Assembly: GCA_009649675.1 (NCBI GenBank)
Contig: WJPL01000001.1
Coordinates: 516,469-580,468 of the forward strand
DNA length: 64,000 bases
Reading direction: 5' to 3'
DNA from: Alphaproteobacteria bacterium HT1-32
GTDB taxonomy: Bacteria; Pseudomonadota; Alphaproteobacteria; Rhodospirillales; HT1-32
Shown: piece after piece, positions 53,389-61,746 of the stretch
Layout of the letters: every line of letters starts with the position of its first letter
Numbering within the stretch: the stretch's first letter is position 1
Translations under genes and position numbers: made by a program
The notes under the pieces: generated by a model
Told to the model about the DNA's origin: nothing
What the model saw: the letters and a program-made list of their open reading frames with translations, nothing else
Databases searched by the model: none

Positions 53389-53411
53389 GGCGAACCCGGA
53401 GGGGGTCCGCC
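53389..53411 (-). ncRNA. CCUCC-loop hairpin in the 3' UTR of the DUF1127 message
   Basis: On the minus strand GGCGGACCC and GGGTTCGCC make a 9-bp stem (one G-U pair) that exposes the loop CCTCC, followed by GTTTTCTGTTGTTTT. It lies about 64 bases after the DUF1127 stop. In Rhodobacter the CcsR RNAs with CCUCCUCCC loops are processed from the 3' end of a DUF1127 message, so this may be a single-loop relative. Confidence 0.5.
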
Positions 53412-53474
53412 GCTGCTTCCGGCGTGGTACGTGCGTCTGATTGGGTGACGACGACCAGCTCAGCGTGTCAGGGG

Positions 53475-53681
53475 TTACGCCTGCCAGAAAATCTTTCTGC
53501 TTTCGGTGATCGCGTCTTTCCGGGTCAGCCCGACATCGGCGAGCATGCGGCTGTCCAGCGCGGCCATCTGACGGCGGCTGCGCGCACGGGCCATCACGAA
53601 CTTTGCCTGATCAACGGCCTGCGTCAGAACGGCGGTGAAGTTCCCGAGTGACTGTGACTCTTTTAAAACCGTTGTGGTCAT
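53475..53681 (-). CDS. DUF1127 small protein (CcaF1-like)
   Basis: A 68-residue basic protein with the DUF1127 motif at its end: RSRRQMAALDSRMLADVGLTRKDA. The ATG at 53681 is set by a well-spaced AGGAGA ribosome-binding site; a longer open frame upstream has no similarity. Proteins of this family (about 50-70 residues) include the RNA-binding CcaF1 of Rhodobacter, encoded upstream of cuckoo RNAs. The CCUCC hairpin after the stop fits that pattern. It is divergent from a GcvA-like LysR gene, 166 bases apart. Confidence 0.87.
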   Translation of the reverse strand: MTTTVLKESQSLGNFTAVLTQAVDQAKFVMARARSRRQMAALDSRMLADVGLTRKDAITESRKIFWQA

Positions 53682-53748
53682 CTGCTTATCTCCTGGGTTG
53701 GCAGCCCGCTCGTCAGGGAAGGACAGTCCGGCTGCGTTCGTTGATGAA

Positions 53749-53777
53749 TATGTAAGTCTGAAGCGGTTTTCCCACAA
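53749..53777 (-). promoter_or_regulatory. Candidate promoter of the DUF1127 gene
   Basis: On the minus strand TTGTGG (53777-53772) and TACATA (53754-53749) are 17 bases apart, about 68 bases before the start codon. The boxes are only moderately close to sigma-70, so another sigma factor is possible. Confidence 0.35.
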
Positions 53778-53847
53778 ACGACCTTTGCTGATGCTTCGGA
53801 TAACTTTTAATAATGAAATGTGATCTGATTTATGACAGCCTGAGAAA

Positions 53848-54759
53848 ATGAAACATGCCCTGCCACCCCTGAACACACTGCGCGTCTTTGAGGCAGCAGC
53901 CCGCCATCTCAGCTTCACCCGCGCCGCGGAAGAACTGAATGTGACGCAGGCGGCGGTCAGCCATCAGATCAAGGCGCTGGAAGAACGGCTGGGCATCACC
54001 CTGTTCAAGCGCATGAACCGCGCCCTGATGCTGACCGATGCCGGCCAGGCCTATTACCCGGCAATCCGCGAGGCTATTGATGCAATCCGGCAGGCTACCG
54101 AGCGGCTGTATGAGCTGGAAAGTACCGGCACGCTGACGGTTACCATGCTGGCCTCCTTTGCCGCGAAATGGCTGGTTCCTCGTCTCGGCCGGTTCCGGGC
54201 GCGATGTCCGGATATTGATGTGCTGCTATCGACATCAAGCAAGCTAATCGATTTCCAGCGTGACGATGTCGATATCGGCATTCGCTATGGTGCCGGTGAA
54301 TGGCCCAACATCATCTCGGAGAAACTGTTCAGCGAAGATCTGTTCCCGGTCTGCAGCCCGGCATTACTGGATGGTGCCATTCCCCTGCGGGAACCTGCTG
54401 ACCTCGCCCATCACATGCTGCTGCAGGATGCGGGCATGGACTGGCGCACCTGGCTGATCGCTGCCGGTATCGGTGATGTCGAACTGCATTTCGGCACATC
54501 CTTCATCGATTCCAGCCTCGCCCTGCAGGCGGCCATGGCCGGTCAGGGTGTGGCACTGGGCCGGATGGCACTGGTCGCCGATGATCTGGCGGCAGGGCGG
54601 CTGGTCAGGCCGTTTCAGATATCGCTGCCGTCAAACTTTGCCTATTACATTGTCTGTTCCGTCCATACCGGCGAGTCCCCGAAGATCAAAGCCTTCTCGG
54701 ACTGGCTGAAAGACGAGGCCCGGAATTACGAAAACGACCTGCAGGTCTATTCGATCTGA
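53848..54759 (+). CDS. LysR family regulator of the GcvA type
   Basis: A 303-residue LysR protein. The N-terminus PPLNTLRVFEAAARHLSFTR, then AAVSHQIKALEERLGITLF, is the GcvA-type helix-turn-helix, and the effector domain contains the DVDIGIRYGAGEWPNI segment of that group. GcvA proteins control glycine cleavage in enterobacteria, but in alphaproteobacteria the group is large and no glycine genes are here. It is divergent from DUF1127 and converges with the membrane protein gene. Confidence 0.88.
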   Translation: MKHALPPLNTLRVFEAAARHLSFTRAAEELNVTQAAVSHQIKALEERLGITLFKRMNRALMLTDAGQAYYPAIREAIDAIRQATERLYELESTGTLTVTMLASFAAKWLVPRLGRFRARCPDIDVLLSTSSKLIDFQRDDVDIGIRYGAGEWPNIISEKLFSEDLFPVCSPALLDGAIPLREPADLAHHMLLQDAGMDWRTWLIAAGIGDVELHFGTSFIDSSLALQAAMAGQGVALGRMALVADDLAAGRLVRPFQISLPSNFAYYIVCSVHTGESPKIKAFSDWLKDEARNYENDLQVYSI

Positions 54760-54763
54760 AAGG

Positions 54764-56731
54764 TCAGTTCTTCTGTTCGATCTTCGGTGCACAAATGAAC
54801 CGGTTCTCCGCATCACGCAGGATGAAGTAATCTGTATAGGGTCCGGGGCAGCCACCTGCCGTCAGGTCATCGAGCACCGCCGTCACCCAGTCATCAAGAT
54901 TGACCGGCCAGAGAATATCTGTCCCCTGCCATGTCTGAAGCAGCGCCTCCGGCGTTGTCACCCGCAGTGAGAATTTGCCCGGCACCGGACCCCAGTTATA
55001 GGCCGGGTCGATATCATAGTGGAAATATCCCTGCTCTGCGGCGCCGTCCCTTGTCCGGCGAATTGCCGCATCCCGGGCCAGATCAAGTTCGACATTATAG
55101 CCACCCTGCGCAATCAGCGTGACCCGTGGCCGGACCAGATTCCGGTCCTGAATCAGGCGGATCAGGTAGCGGGCCTCCCCGCGCACCTGATGGATCACCG
55201 CGCGCAGCTTCTCCGTTTCCAGAAACCGCGTGGTCGACTGGACATAGCTGCGGTCCATCTGCAACGCCAGGACCGTCAGGAAAACGATCACCGCAAAGCC
55301 GCAGGCAAAGCGGAACCGCTCGTTCTGCATGGCCCGGGCAGCGAAGCCCCGCCGCACCATCATGGCCCAGACCAGCAGGGCCAGAACAATGATTCCGCAG
55401 AAATGGATCAGCCGCAGGTTGGGACGGAAATAGCGGTCAAAGGATTGCAGGTGACCTGCATCCTCTGCATTCAGGCAACCGAGATAGGACAGATAAAGCG
55501 CAAAGCTGTAGCAGATCAGAAACGCCGCCATCGCCAGGGTCACCCAGCGCAACCGCCGGTCCAGCAGCCCGGCCAGCAATCCGGCGCCACCAATCAGCGT
55601 AACCGGCAGCTTGTAGCCGGCGAGATATGTCGCCGCCCCCTGCAGATACAGATCACGGGCAAAGATCGCATTTGTTGTCGAGAATGTTTCCGCCGGCGAG
55701 CCAAACAGGCTCAGCGGGCTCGCCAGACAATGTTCGCCGGTCTTCAGGACGGCCCAGCTGACATAGGCAACTGCCAGCGGTGACAGCATCATCGCCGCCC
55801 TGATGAAGGCCCTGGCTGACAGGCCGCCCTTCACGTCTCCACGGGACAACCAGACCCAGCCGAGCCAGATTATTCCCATGCTGGGCAGGACGCCGATCAG
55901 CGAGACCTTGAACAGATATCCAAAAGCCGCAAGCAGGCCGATCAGCAGGGCATGCCGGTCAGTCTCGCCGGGCTGGCGCAGACCATGCAGCCCGGTCATG
56001 AAGATTGCGGCCCAGACATAGATCATCGGCCGGTCGATCAGCAGGTCCGACGGATAGAGCACCCAGAGCGCCTCTGCCGACAGCAGGCTGAAGACAACCA
56101 GTGCGGCAAACAGACCGGGAAAACCGCTTTCCGGAAGATCACGCCGGCACCAGTCGCGAAGTAGGTCATAGACCGTGCCCATGACTGCCAGGTGCATGAT
56201 GAAGGGAAGCGCCGAAGGGTGGCTGTCACTGAACGATCCCAGTATCAGACTGGGGAAGGCCAGCATCAGCGGCCAGCCATTCGGGTAACCGCCGAGATGG
56301 AAATCAACAAGGCCGGACCAGTAGGCATCGGCCAGGAATATCTGTTTGGCCAGTCGCAGCCAGCTCGCGATCTCATCTCCCGGATAGGACATATAATCCG
56401 GAAAGCGGTGCATTGACGCGACAAGCAGCATCACCAGTGTCAGCACCCAGACCGGATGACGCAGCGCCGGCATCAATGCCCGGCGGCTGTCACGCCCTCG
56501 TCCGATCAGCCAGAGAATACGTGCCACCCCGACCGCACCTGCCAGCGCGATGGCACGACTGATCAGTTCCAGAGAGATGCCCAGGATGACATTGCCGACA
56601 TAAAGCAGAAGCTGAATGGCAATCAGAACCAGCAGGCAGCGCAGGCCAAACCAGTCCTGTCGGTTCTTTGTCAGGCCCGGCATAAAAGTCGCCGCGCCAA
56701 ACATGATTCCGGTCAACAGCAGCAAACTCAT
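54764..56731 (-). CDS. Large polytopic membrane protein, glycosyltransferase-like
   Basis: A 655-residue protein with about twelve hydrophobic helices in the first 490 residues and a soluble C-terminal domain. An early loop contains PDYMSYPGDEIASWLRLAK, followed by WSGLVDFHLGGYPNGWP; acidic residues after the first helices and aromatic-rich loops resemble GT-C type lipid-linked sugar transferases (ArnT/PMT-like), but the DXD-like acid is not certain. Nearby is a methyltransferase of unknown target on the same strand, so a role in modifying a surface glycan is possible. No specific family is claimed. Confidence 0.6.
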   Translation of the reverse strand: MSLLLLTGIMFGAATFMPGLTKNRQDWFGLRCLLVLIAIQLLLYVGNVILGISLELISRAIALAGAVGVARILWLIGRGRDSRRALMPALRHPVWVLTLVMLLVASMHRFPDYMSYPGDEIASWLRLAKQIFLADAYWSGLVDFHLGGYPNGWPLMLAFPSLILGSFSDSHPSALPFIMHLAVMGTVYDLLRDWCRRDLPESGFPGLFAALVVFSLLSAEALWVLYPSDLLIDRPMIYVWAAIFMTGLHGLRQPGETDRHALLIGLLAAFGYLFKVSLIGVLPSMGIIWLGWVWLSRGDVKGGLSARAFIRAAMMLSPLAVAYVSWAVLKTGEHCLASPLSLFGSPAETFSTTNAIFARDLYLQGAATYLAGYKLPVTLIGGAGLLAGLLDRRLRWVTLAMAAFLICYSFALYLSYLGCLNAEDAGHLQSFDRYFRPNLRLIHFCGIIVLALLVWAMMVRRGFAARAMQNERFRFACGFAVIVFLTVLALQMDRSYVQSTTRFLETEKLRAVIHQVRGEARYLIRLIQDRNLVRPRVTLIAQGGYNVELDLARDAAIRRTRDGAAEQGYFHYDIDPAYNWGPVPGKFSLRVTTPEALLQTWQGTDILWPVNLDDWVTAVLDDLTAGGCPGPYTDYFILRDAENRFICAPKIEQKN

Positions 56732-56831
56732 CCGTCAGCACCATTCAGGCATAAAATACAAGGTGACGGTCGGATATCACTCATCCGCCGCAGCGTCCAC
56801 CAGCCGGTGACTTTCAGGACAGATCGGAAAG

Positions 56832-57617
56832 TCAGTCCTGTGCCGCGTCACATATCTGCCGGCAGAGATCAAGGTCCGGGTTTCGCGCCTCGATATGGGC
56901 GTAAAGACTGAGATGGTGAAGCCAGGTCGGGAACCGCCGGACTTCCACCTCACGAAAGATCAGGTGGAGCACTTCCAGTATTTCCGGTGCGGTATTCACA
57001 TGCTCGAAGGCCATATGTTCCGACCAGTCCAGACCGGTCTTCAGCCGAAAAGCGAGGCCCGTCGAAATCCGCCAAGACAAGCCCCACAGAAAACCGCCTT
57101 CACTGGGAATGCCCGACAGAAACACGCCGCCCGGTTTCAGGCGAAGGGCCGCAGCCGCAACGACTTCCGGCAGATGGGTCAGATGTTCCAATGTGGCAAT
57201 CGAGAACACCCGGTCATAAGTCCGTTCCGCCGGAATATCCGCAATATCCGCATACATGTCCCGGACATGCTTCAGAACCGGTTTACCCTGATAAAGCTCG
57301 GCAAAGGGTTCAACCGCATCGTAAGGCGCATCGGCAGCCGGTATTTCATGCCGGAAATGATTCAGCGTCCCGGCGCCGATTTCCAGCGTCTCCCCCGGAA
57401 CATCGGACAGAATGATCTGACGATGCATCCAGCCTTCGAGTGCATTGGAAATAACCGACAGGAAGGTCTCGCGCTCCCGGTTCTTGCGTAACTCCAGCTT
57501 GTGGATTTCCGCCATCCGGGGGCTTAGCTCAGGTCGCACCTTCGGGTAACGTGACAGAACATCCGACAGGCCAGCTTTCACCTTCTCATCGTCGATCAAA
57601 TGTGTATCTGAACTCAT
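56832..57617 (-). CDS. SAM-dependent methyltransferase (class I, Methyltransf_11/25 type)
   Basis: A 261-residue cytosolic enzyme. The SAM motif is LEIGAGTLNHFRHEI (about 90-105), followed by DAVEPFAELY, DRVFSIATLEHLTHLPEV and RLKPGGVFLSGIPSEGG. The usual GxGxG is GAGTLN. The ATG at 57617 (Met-Ser-Ser-Asp) is preferred; a TTG start 11 codons earlier has a poorer site. It is separated from the large membrane protein by 100 bases and both read leftwards, so they may be one unit; the acceptor molecule is unknown. Confidence 0.75.
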   Translation of the reverse strand: MSSDTHLIDDEKVKAGLSDVLSRYPKVRPELSPRMAEIHKLELRKNRERETFLSVISNALEGWMHRQIILSDVPGETLEIGAGTLNHFRHEIPAADAPYDAVEPFAELYQGKPVLKHVRDMYADIADIPAERTYDRVFSIATLEHLTHLPEVVAAAALRLKPGGVFLSGIPSEGGFLWGLSWRISTGLAFRLKTGLDWSEHMAFEHVNTAPEILEVLHLIFREVEVRRFPTWLHHLSLYAHIEARNPDLDLCRQICDAAQD

Positions 57618-57670
57618 GACCAGCAGTTGGCGCCCTGATATCGCGCGCAACCGCTACCATCGCGGTTACT

Positions 57671-57706
57671 TATCGCATAATCGGGTGATAATCCGATTGT
57701 GCGATA
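57671..57706 (-). repeat. Long hairpin between a methyltransferase and a secreted-protein gene
   Basis: Arms TATCGCATAATCGG and CCGATTGTGCGATA pair over 14 positions, one of them a G-U pair, around an 8-base loop. On the minus strand it lies after the stop at 57735 and before the methyltransferase start. No T-run follows, so it may be a weak terminator or an operator. Confidence 0.5.
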
Positions 57707-57734
57707 GTTTCCAGCCCCGTCTCCCTGTTTCGGG

Positions 57735-58286
57735 TCACTCAACCCGTTTCAGATCGGCCTCGATACCCCGCAACGGCTTGCCGTCACGTACCCGGCTGAA
57801 AGACAGATGCATCCCGGTTTCCGTCAGACGACGTTTATAAGCCAGCATGTCGTATCCGCCATCATCACGAACCACCAGTGCGTACATGGTCATCGACTCA
57901 CCCTTGATCTGGACCCAGCTGTAAGGCTCACCTTTCATGGGATCGACCGGCACATAACCACCGAAAGCATTCGGCTTCACCGCAGAGCGGTAAATCCCCG
58001 GACGTTCTGTCTTCACAAACCAGACCGAATAGGCACGCTCCTTCTCCCGGCCATCAGATTTCAGGATGCGGGCCGCCCAGTTGACCCGGAAGCCGCGCTT
58101 CTCCTCGACAATCTCGACCGTCAGATCGCGTTCGCCTTCTTCGGTATCCACATGGCCCTCGAATTTACCGAGAAACGGCGAGAACATGTCAGCTCTTGCC
58201 GTCTGAACCGAAACCAGACCGGAGAGGGCGATTGCCAGAGAAAGCAAAACCCAGTGCCGATAATCGGCCATTGCTCTTACATTCAT
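57735..58286 (-). CDS. Secreted protein of unknown function
   Basis: A 183-residue protein with a signal peptide (hydrophobic core HWVLLSLAIALSGLVSV, cleavage near TARA-D). The mature part is a beta-rich single domain with FLGKFEGHVDTEEGERDLTVEIVEEKRGFRVNWA, PGIYRSAVKPNAFGGYVPVDP and SWVQIKGESMTMYALVV, perhaps a lipocalin-like barrel that binds a small ligand. I do not recognise a named family. It lies 105 bases from the binding-protein gene of the TctD/TctE cluster, on the same strand, and could be read with it. Confidence 0.65.
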   Translation of the reverse strand: MNVRAMADYRHWVLLSLAIALSGLVSVQTARADMFSPFLGKFEGHVDTEEGERDLTVEIVEEKRGFRVNWAARILKSDGREKERAYSVWFVKTERPGIYRSAVKPNAFGGYVPVDPMKGEPYSWVQIKGESMTMYALVVRDDGGYDMLAYKRRLTETGMHLSFSRVRDGKPLRGIEADLKRVE

Positions 58287-58391
58287 ATCCGCCAGACCTC
58301 AGTCATTGTTCCCTGTACTCTATATTGTATTCGGGAACCGTCGATGTAAGCCCCATCAGAATTGCGTGAGCAGCCGATGACCCACCACAAG

Positions 58392-59480
58392 TCAGTTGGA
58401 ATCACCCCGGACACCGGAACGCCAGTCTTTCAGGAACTGCCGTTTTTTCAGCCGATCAAGTCCAACGAGCAGCGAGGGCGTAAAGGCTATCGGACGAAAG
58501 GCCGACTTCAGACCTGCTTTCGATGCCGCCGCTTTCGCCGTCCCGTCGGTCTTGCTGACGATCAGACCCGCCTCCTTGAGAAACTGCCGGCCTTCCGGAG
58601 ACAGTGCGTAATCAATAAATGCTTTCGCCAGGTCCGCTGCCGCCGCCCCTCTCGGCACCAGCGCCGCCCGCGACAAAACCAGAGTATAATCATCGGGGGC
58701 GACAATACCGATCCGTGGGTCGCTGGCAGCCCGGGCCAGCGCGTAAGACCCCAACATGTTATAGGCCAGCAGGAACCGGCCCTCAGCCACTCCATCGATG
58801 ATTTCTGCCGAACAGCAGGCCTCATAGACATCATTGCGTCCGAAGGCCTCAATCAACCTGCCGTAGGTTGTAGCTGCCTGCGAATCAGCAAACGCGAACA
58901 GATAGCCAACGCCTGCCTGTTCAATGTCATAGGTTGCAACCCGGCCCTGAAAGCGCCCGCCCGGACGACGTAGTAAATCAATCAGGTCAAACCGTGATGC
59001 AGGCACAGTCTCCGGCGGCATCAGTTCCCGGTTGTAGATGATGACGGCCAGTTCCCGGGTCAGCCCGAATATCTCGTTACGCCAGCTTGCCCAGTCCGGC
59101 GCCTTCTCTGTAAAGACAGACTGATGAGACTGCGCACAACCGTCATTCACCAGTTTGAACTGCTGGTCGATGGAAGAACTGATCAACAGATCAGCCGAGG
59201 CCCGCCCCTCACTACAGGCCCGGTCCGCCAGTTCAAAGATGTCATTCGTTGACCGCTGTTCATAGCGCAGGGATACCAGTGGATAACGGGCGGAAAAGCC
59301 TTCAAGTATGGGGGTAAAAGGCCCGACATCAGTTGATCCGTGAATAACAAAGCTGTTCGTCGCCCCGTCTTCATCTGCTCCGAACACAGCAACCGCTTCC
59401 TGTCCCTGCGCCAAACCGGAAAGCCGGATCAGCAACAGCAGGCTGATCAGGCTAGTCCGGAACAAAGAGACCATCGTCAT
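58392..59480 (-). CDS. Periplasmic binding protein co-transcribed with TctE/TctD
   Basis: A 362-residue secreted protein (signal peptide to about residue 27, LISLLLLIRLSGLAQGQ). The fold is a type 2 periplasmic binding protein of the iron/phosphate class: VIHGSTDVGPFTPILEGFSARYP, NDIFELADRACSEGRASADLLIS and a C-terminal AKAFIDYALSPEGRQFLKEAG. No permease or ATPase is coded nearby, so it is not an ordinary transporter receptor. It overlaps the histidine kinase stop (ATGA) and is the third gene of the two-component operon; the likely role is a ligand sensor that works with the kinase. Confidence 0.8.
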   Translation of the reverse strand: MTMVSLFRTSLISLLLLIRLSGLAQGQEAVAVFGADEDGATNSFVIHGSTDVGPFTPILEGFSARYPLVSLRYEQRSTNDIFELADRACSEGRASADLLISSSIDQQFKLVNDGCAQSHQSVFTEKAPDWASWRNEIFGLTRELAVIIYNRELMPPETVPASRFDLIDLLRRPGGRFQGRVATYDIEQAGVGYLFAFADSQAATTYGRLIEAFGRNDVYEACCSAEIIDGVAEGRFLLAYNMLGSYALARAASDPRIGIVAPDDYTLVLSRAALVPRGAAAADLAKAFIDYALSPEGRQFLKEAGLIVSKTDGTAKAAASKAGLKSAFRPIAFTPSLLVGLDRLKKRQFLKDWRSGVRGDSN

Positions 59481-60853
59481 GCTGCATCATCCTGAATCGG
59501 TGGAAAGGTAAGCGACACGGTGAAATGGCCATCTGTGTTGTGACTCAAAACCAGCTCGCCACCATGTGCTTCTGCAACAGAGCTGACAATCGCAAGACCG
59601 AGACCAGCGCCGTCTGGCGTCGTGCCACTGGTTTTACTGAACCGGCGACCGATATCTGCCCAGTCCGGTTCTGCTATGCCACTCCCCCGGTCGGTAACAG
59701 CGATTGTTGCCGGCAGGGAGACCGACAGGGTTACAGGAGGCTTGCCGTACCGATAGGCGTTATTGACCAGATTCTTCGTCGCCTCAACGAGGCTGAGTTC
59801 ATCGCCCATGACCACGACCTGTTCTTCCGGCAAATCAAGGCGCATCTGCTCTCCTCCTGCCGAATGATCGTGATCTACTTCCGCTGCAACCCGGATTGCG
59901 ACCTGTCGCAAGTCAACCTGCTGTCGTGGCACCGCATCGGCACGATGGGTAATCAGTGCCTGATTAAGCATCTGATCTGTCAGTCTGCTCAGACCAACAG
60001 AGCGTCGGTGAATGCGCCGGACAATCTCTCGCAAATGTTCCGTGTCGCTTTCTTCTGTCGCCAGTTCAGCCTGTGCCCGCAGGGCCGCAACTGGCGTCCG
60101 AAGCTGATGCGTTGCGTCGGCGATCAGGCCCTGCATCACGGTTACCCGGCGGGACAACCGCCCCATGAAGCGATCAATTGCTTCAACCATCGTGGCAACC
60201 TCACGGGGGGCCGCAACGTCAAGTGGCGTCAGGTCAAGCGGATCGCGCTGCAACAAGGCCCGTTCAATCCGTTCCAGCGGGTTCAGTGCTGTCCGGACAG
60301 CAACAAAAGTCAGCAGAACCAGCACCAGACCGGCAACACCGACAATGATCAGGGCATTACGGGTAATGTCCCAGGCCAGATCAGACCGCGATAATGTTGT
60401 CTGCGCAACAATAGCCAGCAATTCGCCAGAGAAAGCCTGCTCAACAAAGACCCTGCGCTTGGCTGCCAGCCGGATTTCTTCCCCCCGGTAAACGCCATCG
60501 TAGAAAACCGCGTCTTCGCTGACGACGGACGGCGGGGGCAGATTGTCATACCCGGTCAGGGTTTCCCCATTCGCATTCAGTACCCGGTAAAACACACGGT
60601 CATTCGGGGCCAGCGCCATCATTTCAAAGGCGGACACCGGTACATCAACCTGCAGTCCGCCACCAGTAACCGAAATTGAATCCGCCATTTCGAAAACCGC
60701 ACCGGCCAGCAACTTGTCGAAGGCTTCCTCCGCGGCCTGCCGGCCATAAGCCAGCGCCGCCAGGGTCACACCGACACCACCCGCGATCAGAATCATCGCG
60801 ATCGTCCAGGCCAGTCGCCGGGCGATGGATCCTTTACTTCTCATCGTCGACAT
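59477..60853 (-). CDS. tctE: Sensor histidine kinase of the TctE family
   Basis: A 458-residue membrane kinase. Two membrane helices (about 13-35 and 165-190) flank a periplasmic sensor domain; a HAMP follows. The phosphorylated His is in DATHQLRTPVAALRAQAELA (about 250-270), and the ATPase has N (LVNNAYRYG), D (AVTDRGSGI) and G (GAGLGLAIV) boxes. The arrangement matches TctE, which senses tricarboxylates with TctD. It overlaps both the response regulator upstream and the binding protein downstream, so the three are tightly coupled. Confidence 0.9.
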   Translation of the reverse strand: MSTMRSKGSIARRLAWTIAMILIAGGVGVTLAALAYGRQAAEEAFDKLLAGAVFEMADSISVTGGGLQVDVPVSAFEMMALAPNDRVFYRVLNANGETLTGYDNLPPPSVVSEDAVFYDGVYRGEEIRLAAKRRVFVEQAFSGELLAIVAQTTLSRSDLAWDITRNALIIVGVAGLVLVLLTFVAVRTALNPLERIERALLQRDPLDLTPLDVAAPREVATMVEAIDRFMGRLSRRVTVMQGLIADATHQLRTPVAALRAQAELATEESDTEHLREIVRRIHRRSVGLSRLTDQMLNQALITHRADAVPRQQVDLRQVAIRVAAEVDHDHSAGGEQMRLDLPEEQVVVMGDELSLVEATKNLVNNAYRYGKPPVTLSVSLPATIAVTDRGSGIAEPDWADIGRRFSKTSGTTPDGAGLGLAIVSSVAEAHGGELVLSHNTDGHFTVSLTFPPIQDDAA

Positions 60854-61511
60854 TCAGCTGATAGCCCAGACCGCGAAGTGTGCGGATGGAAACATCCGAA
60901 TCTGCGATCTTGCGGCGCAGCCGGGCGACATAGACCTCAACCGCATTGAGGCCGACATTCTCGTCATCAAAAGTGAAAAGGCTTTCGAAAATCCGCTCCT
61001 TCGACAGAACACGTCCCCGGTTTGCCATCAGCACTTCGAGCAACGCAAACTCCCGGCGTTTCAGCGTCAGCATCGCCCCGGCCAATAAGGCAACACGGCC
61101 CGCCGGGTCGATCTGAAGATCACCATAGGTAATGACAGATGAACGCTCATCGCCGCCTCGCCGCAACAGGGCGCGGGCGCGAGCTTCAAGTTCCCGCAGG
61201 TCAAAAGGCTTCATCAGGTAATCATCAGCACCAATATCGAGTGCCTCAATCCGGTCCTCGACCTCCAGCCGGGCCGTCAGCATCAGGACAGGTGATGCGA
61301 TCTTCCGGGTACGAATGTCACGCAACAGATCAATTCCCGAGCCATCCGGCAGGTTGATGTCGAGAATAATCAGATCATAGACCTGAACGGCAAGCGCATC
61401 CTCTGCCGAACAGCAATCCCGTGCATGATCGACGGCATGACCTGAACGGGCGAAGACCGATACAACAGCGTCGGCAACATCATCGGTATCTTCGACGAGC
61501 AGCAATCGCAT
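60834..61511 (-). CDS. tctD: Response regulator of the TctD (OmpR) family
   Basis: A 225-residue regulator with an N-terminal receiver domain (phosphorylation site Asp51 in LIILDINLPDGSG, the Thr near 78, Lys101 in MKPFDLREL) and a C-terminal winged helix of OmpR/PhoB type (about 130-222). It is the first gene of the operon, with the start 235 bases from the divergent tctC. It should control that transporter; a direct repeat of TGACAGG with 11-base spacing lies in between. Confidence 0.92.
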   Translation of the reverse strand: MRLLLVEDTDDVADAVVSVFARSGHAVDHARDCCSAEDALAVQVYDLIILDINLPDGSGIDLLRDIRTRKIASPVLMLTARLEVEDRIEALDIGADDYLMKPFDLRELEARARALLRRGGDERSSVITYGDLQIDPAGRVALLAGAMLTLKRREFALLEVLMANRGRVLSKERIFESLFTFDDENVGLNAVEVYVARLRRKIADSDVSIRTLRGLGYQLNVDDEK

Positions 61512-61746
61512 TTCCGACCTTCATCTCCCTGACGACCCGTTGATCCAGTCTCGCACTGTTTCCCCCGCGCGAAAACGACCGAATGCGCCATGTTTGCCCC
61601 GAAACAATGCCCGGTTCAGGAAGATCACGACTTTCTCAGGTTTTGACAGGCTGATGACAGGTTCAGCCCATAGCTTCCAACAGGCTTGGCCGGGAACAGC
61701 CCTGCCATGCTCAACAAAAAAAGTACCAGAGTCGGGAGAGACATCT
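61512..61746. promoter_or_regulatory. Divergent control region between tctD and tctC
   Basis: The gap holds two direct copies of TGACAGG at 61644-61650 and 61655-61661, 11 bases apart, the usual pitch of OmpR/PhoB-type sites, and a degenerate third unit (TCTCAGG) just before. The first copy overlaps a TTGACA -35 box (61643-61648), so binding could recruit polymerase for tctC. A good -10 box for that -35 is missing, as expected of an activated promoter. Confidence 0.5.

Noticed and set aside
55019-55783. Open frame opposite the large membrane protein
   Set aside because: Rich in Gln, Arg and His without any family pattern; the membrane protein frame is continuous with helix-loop periodicity.
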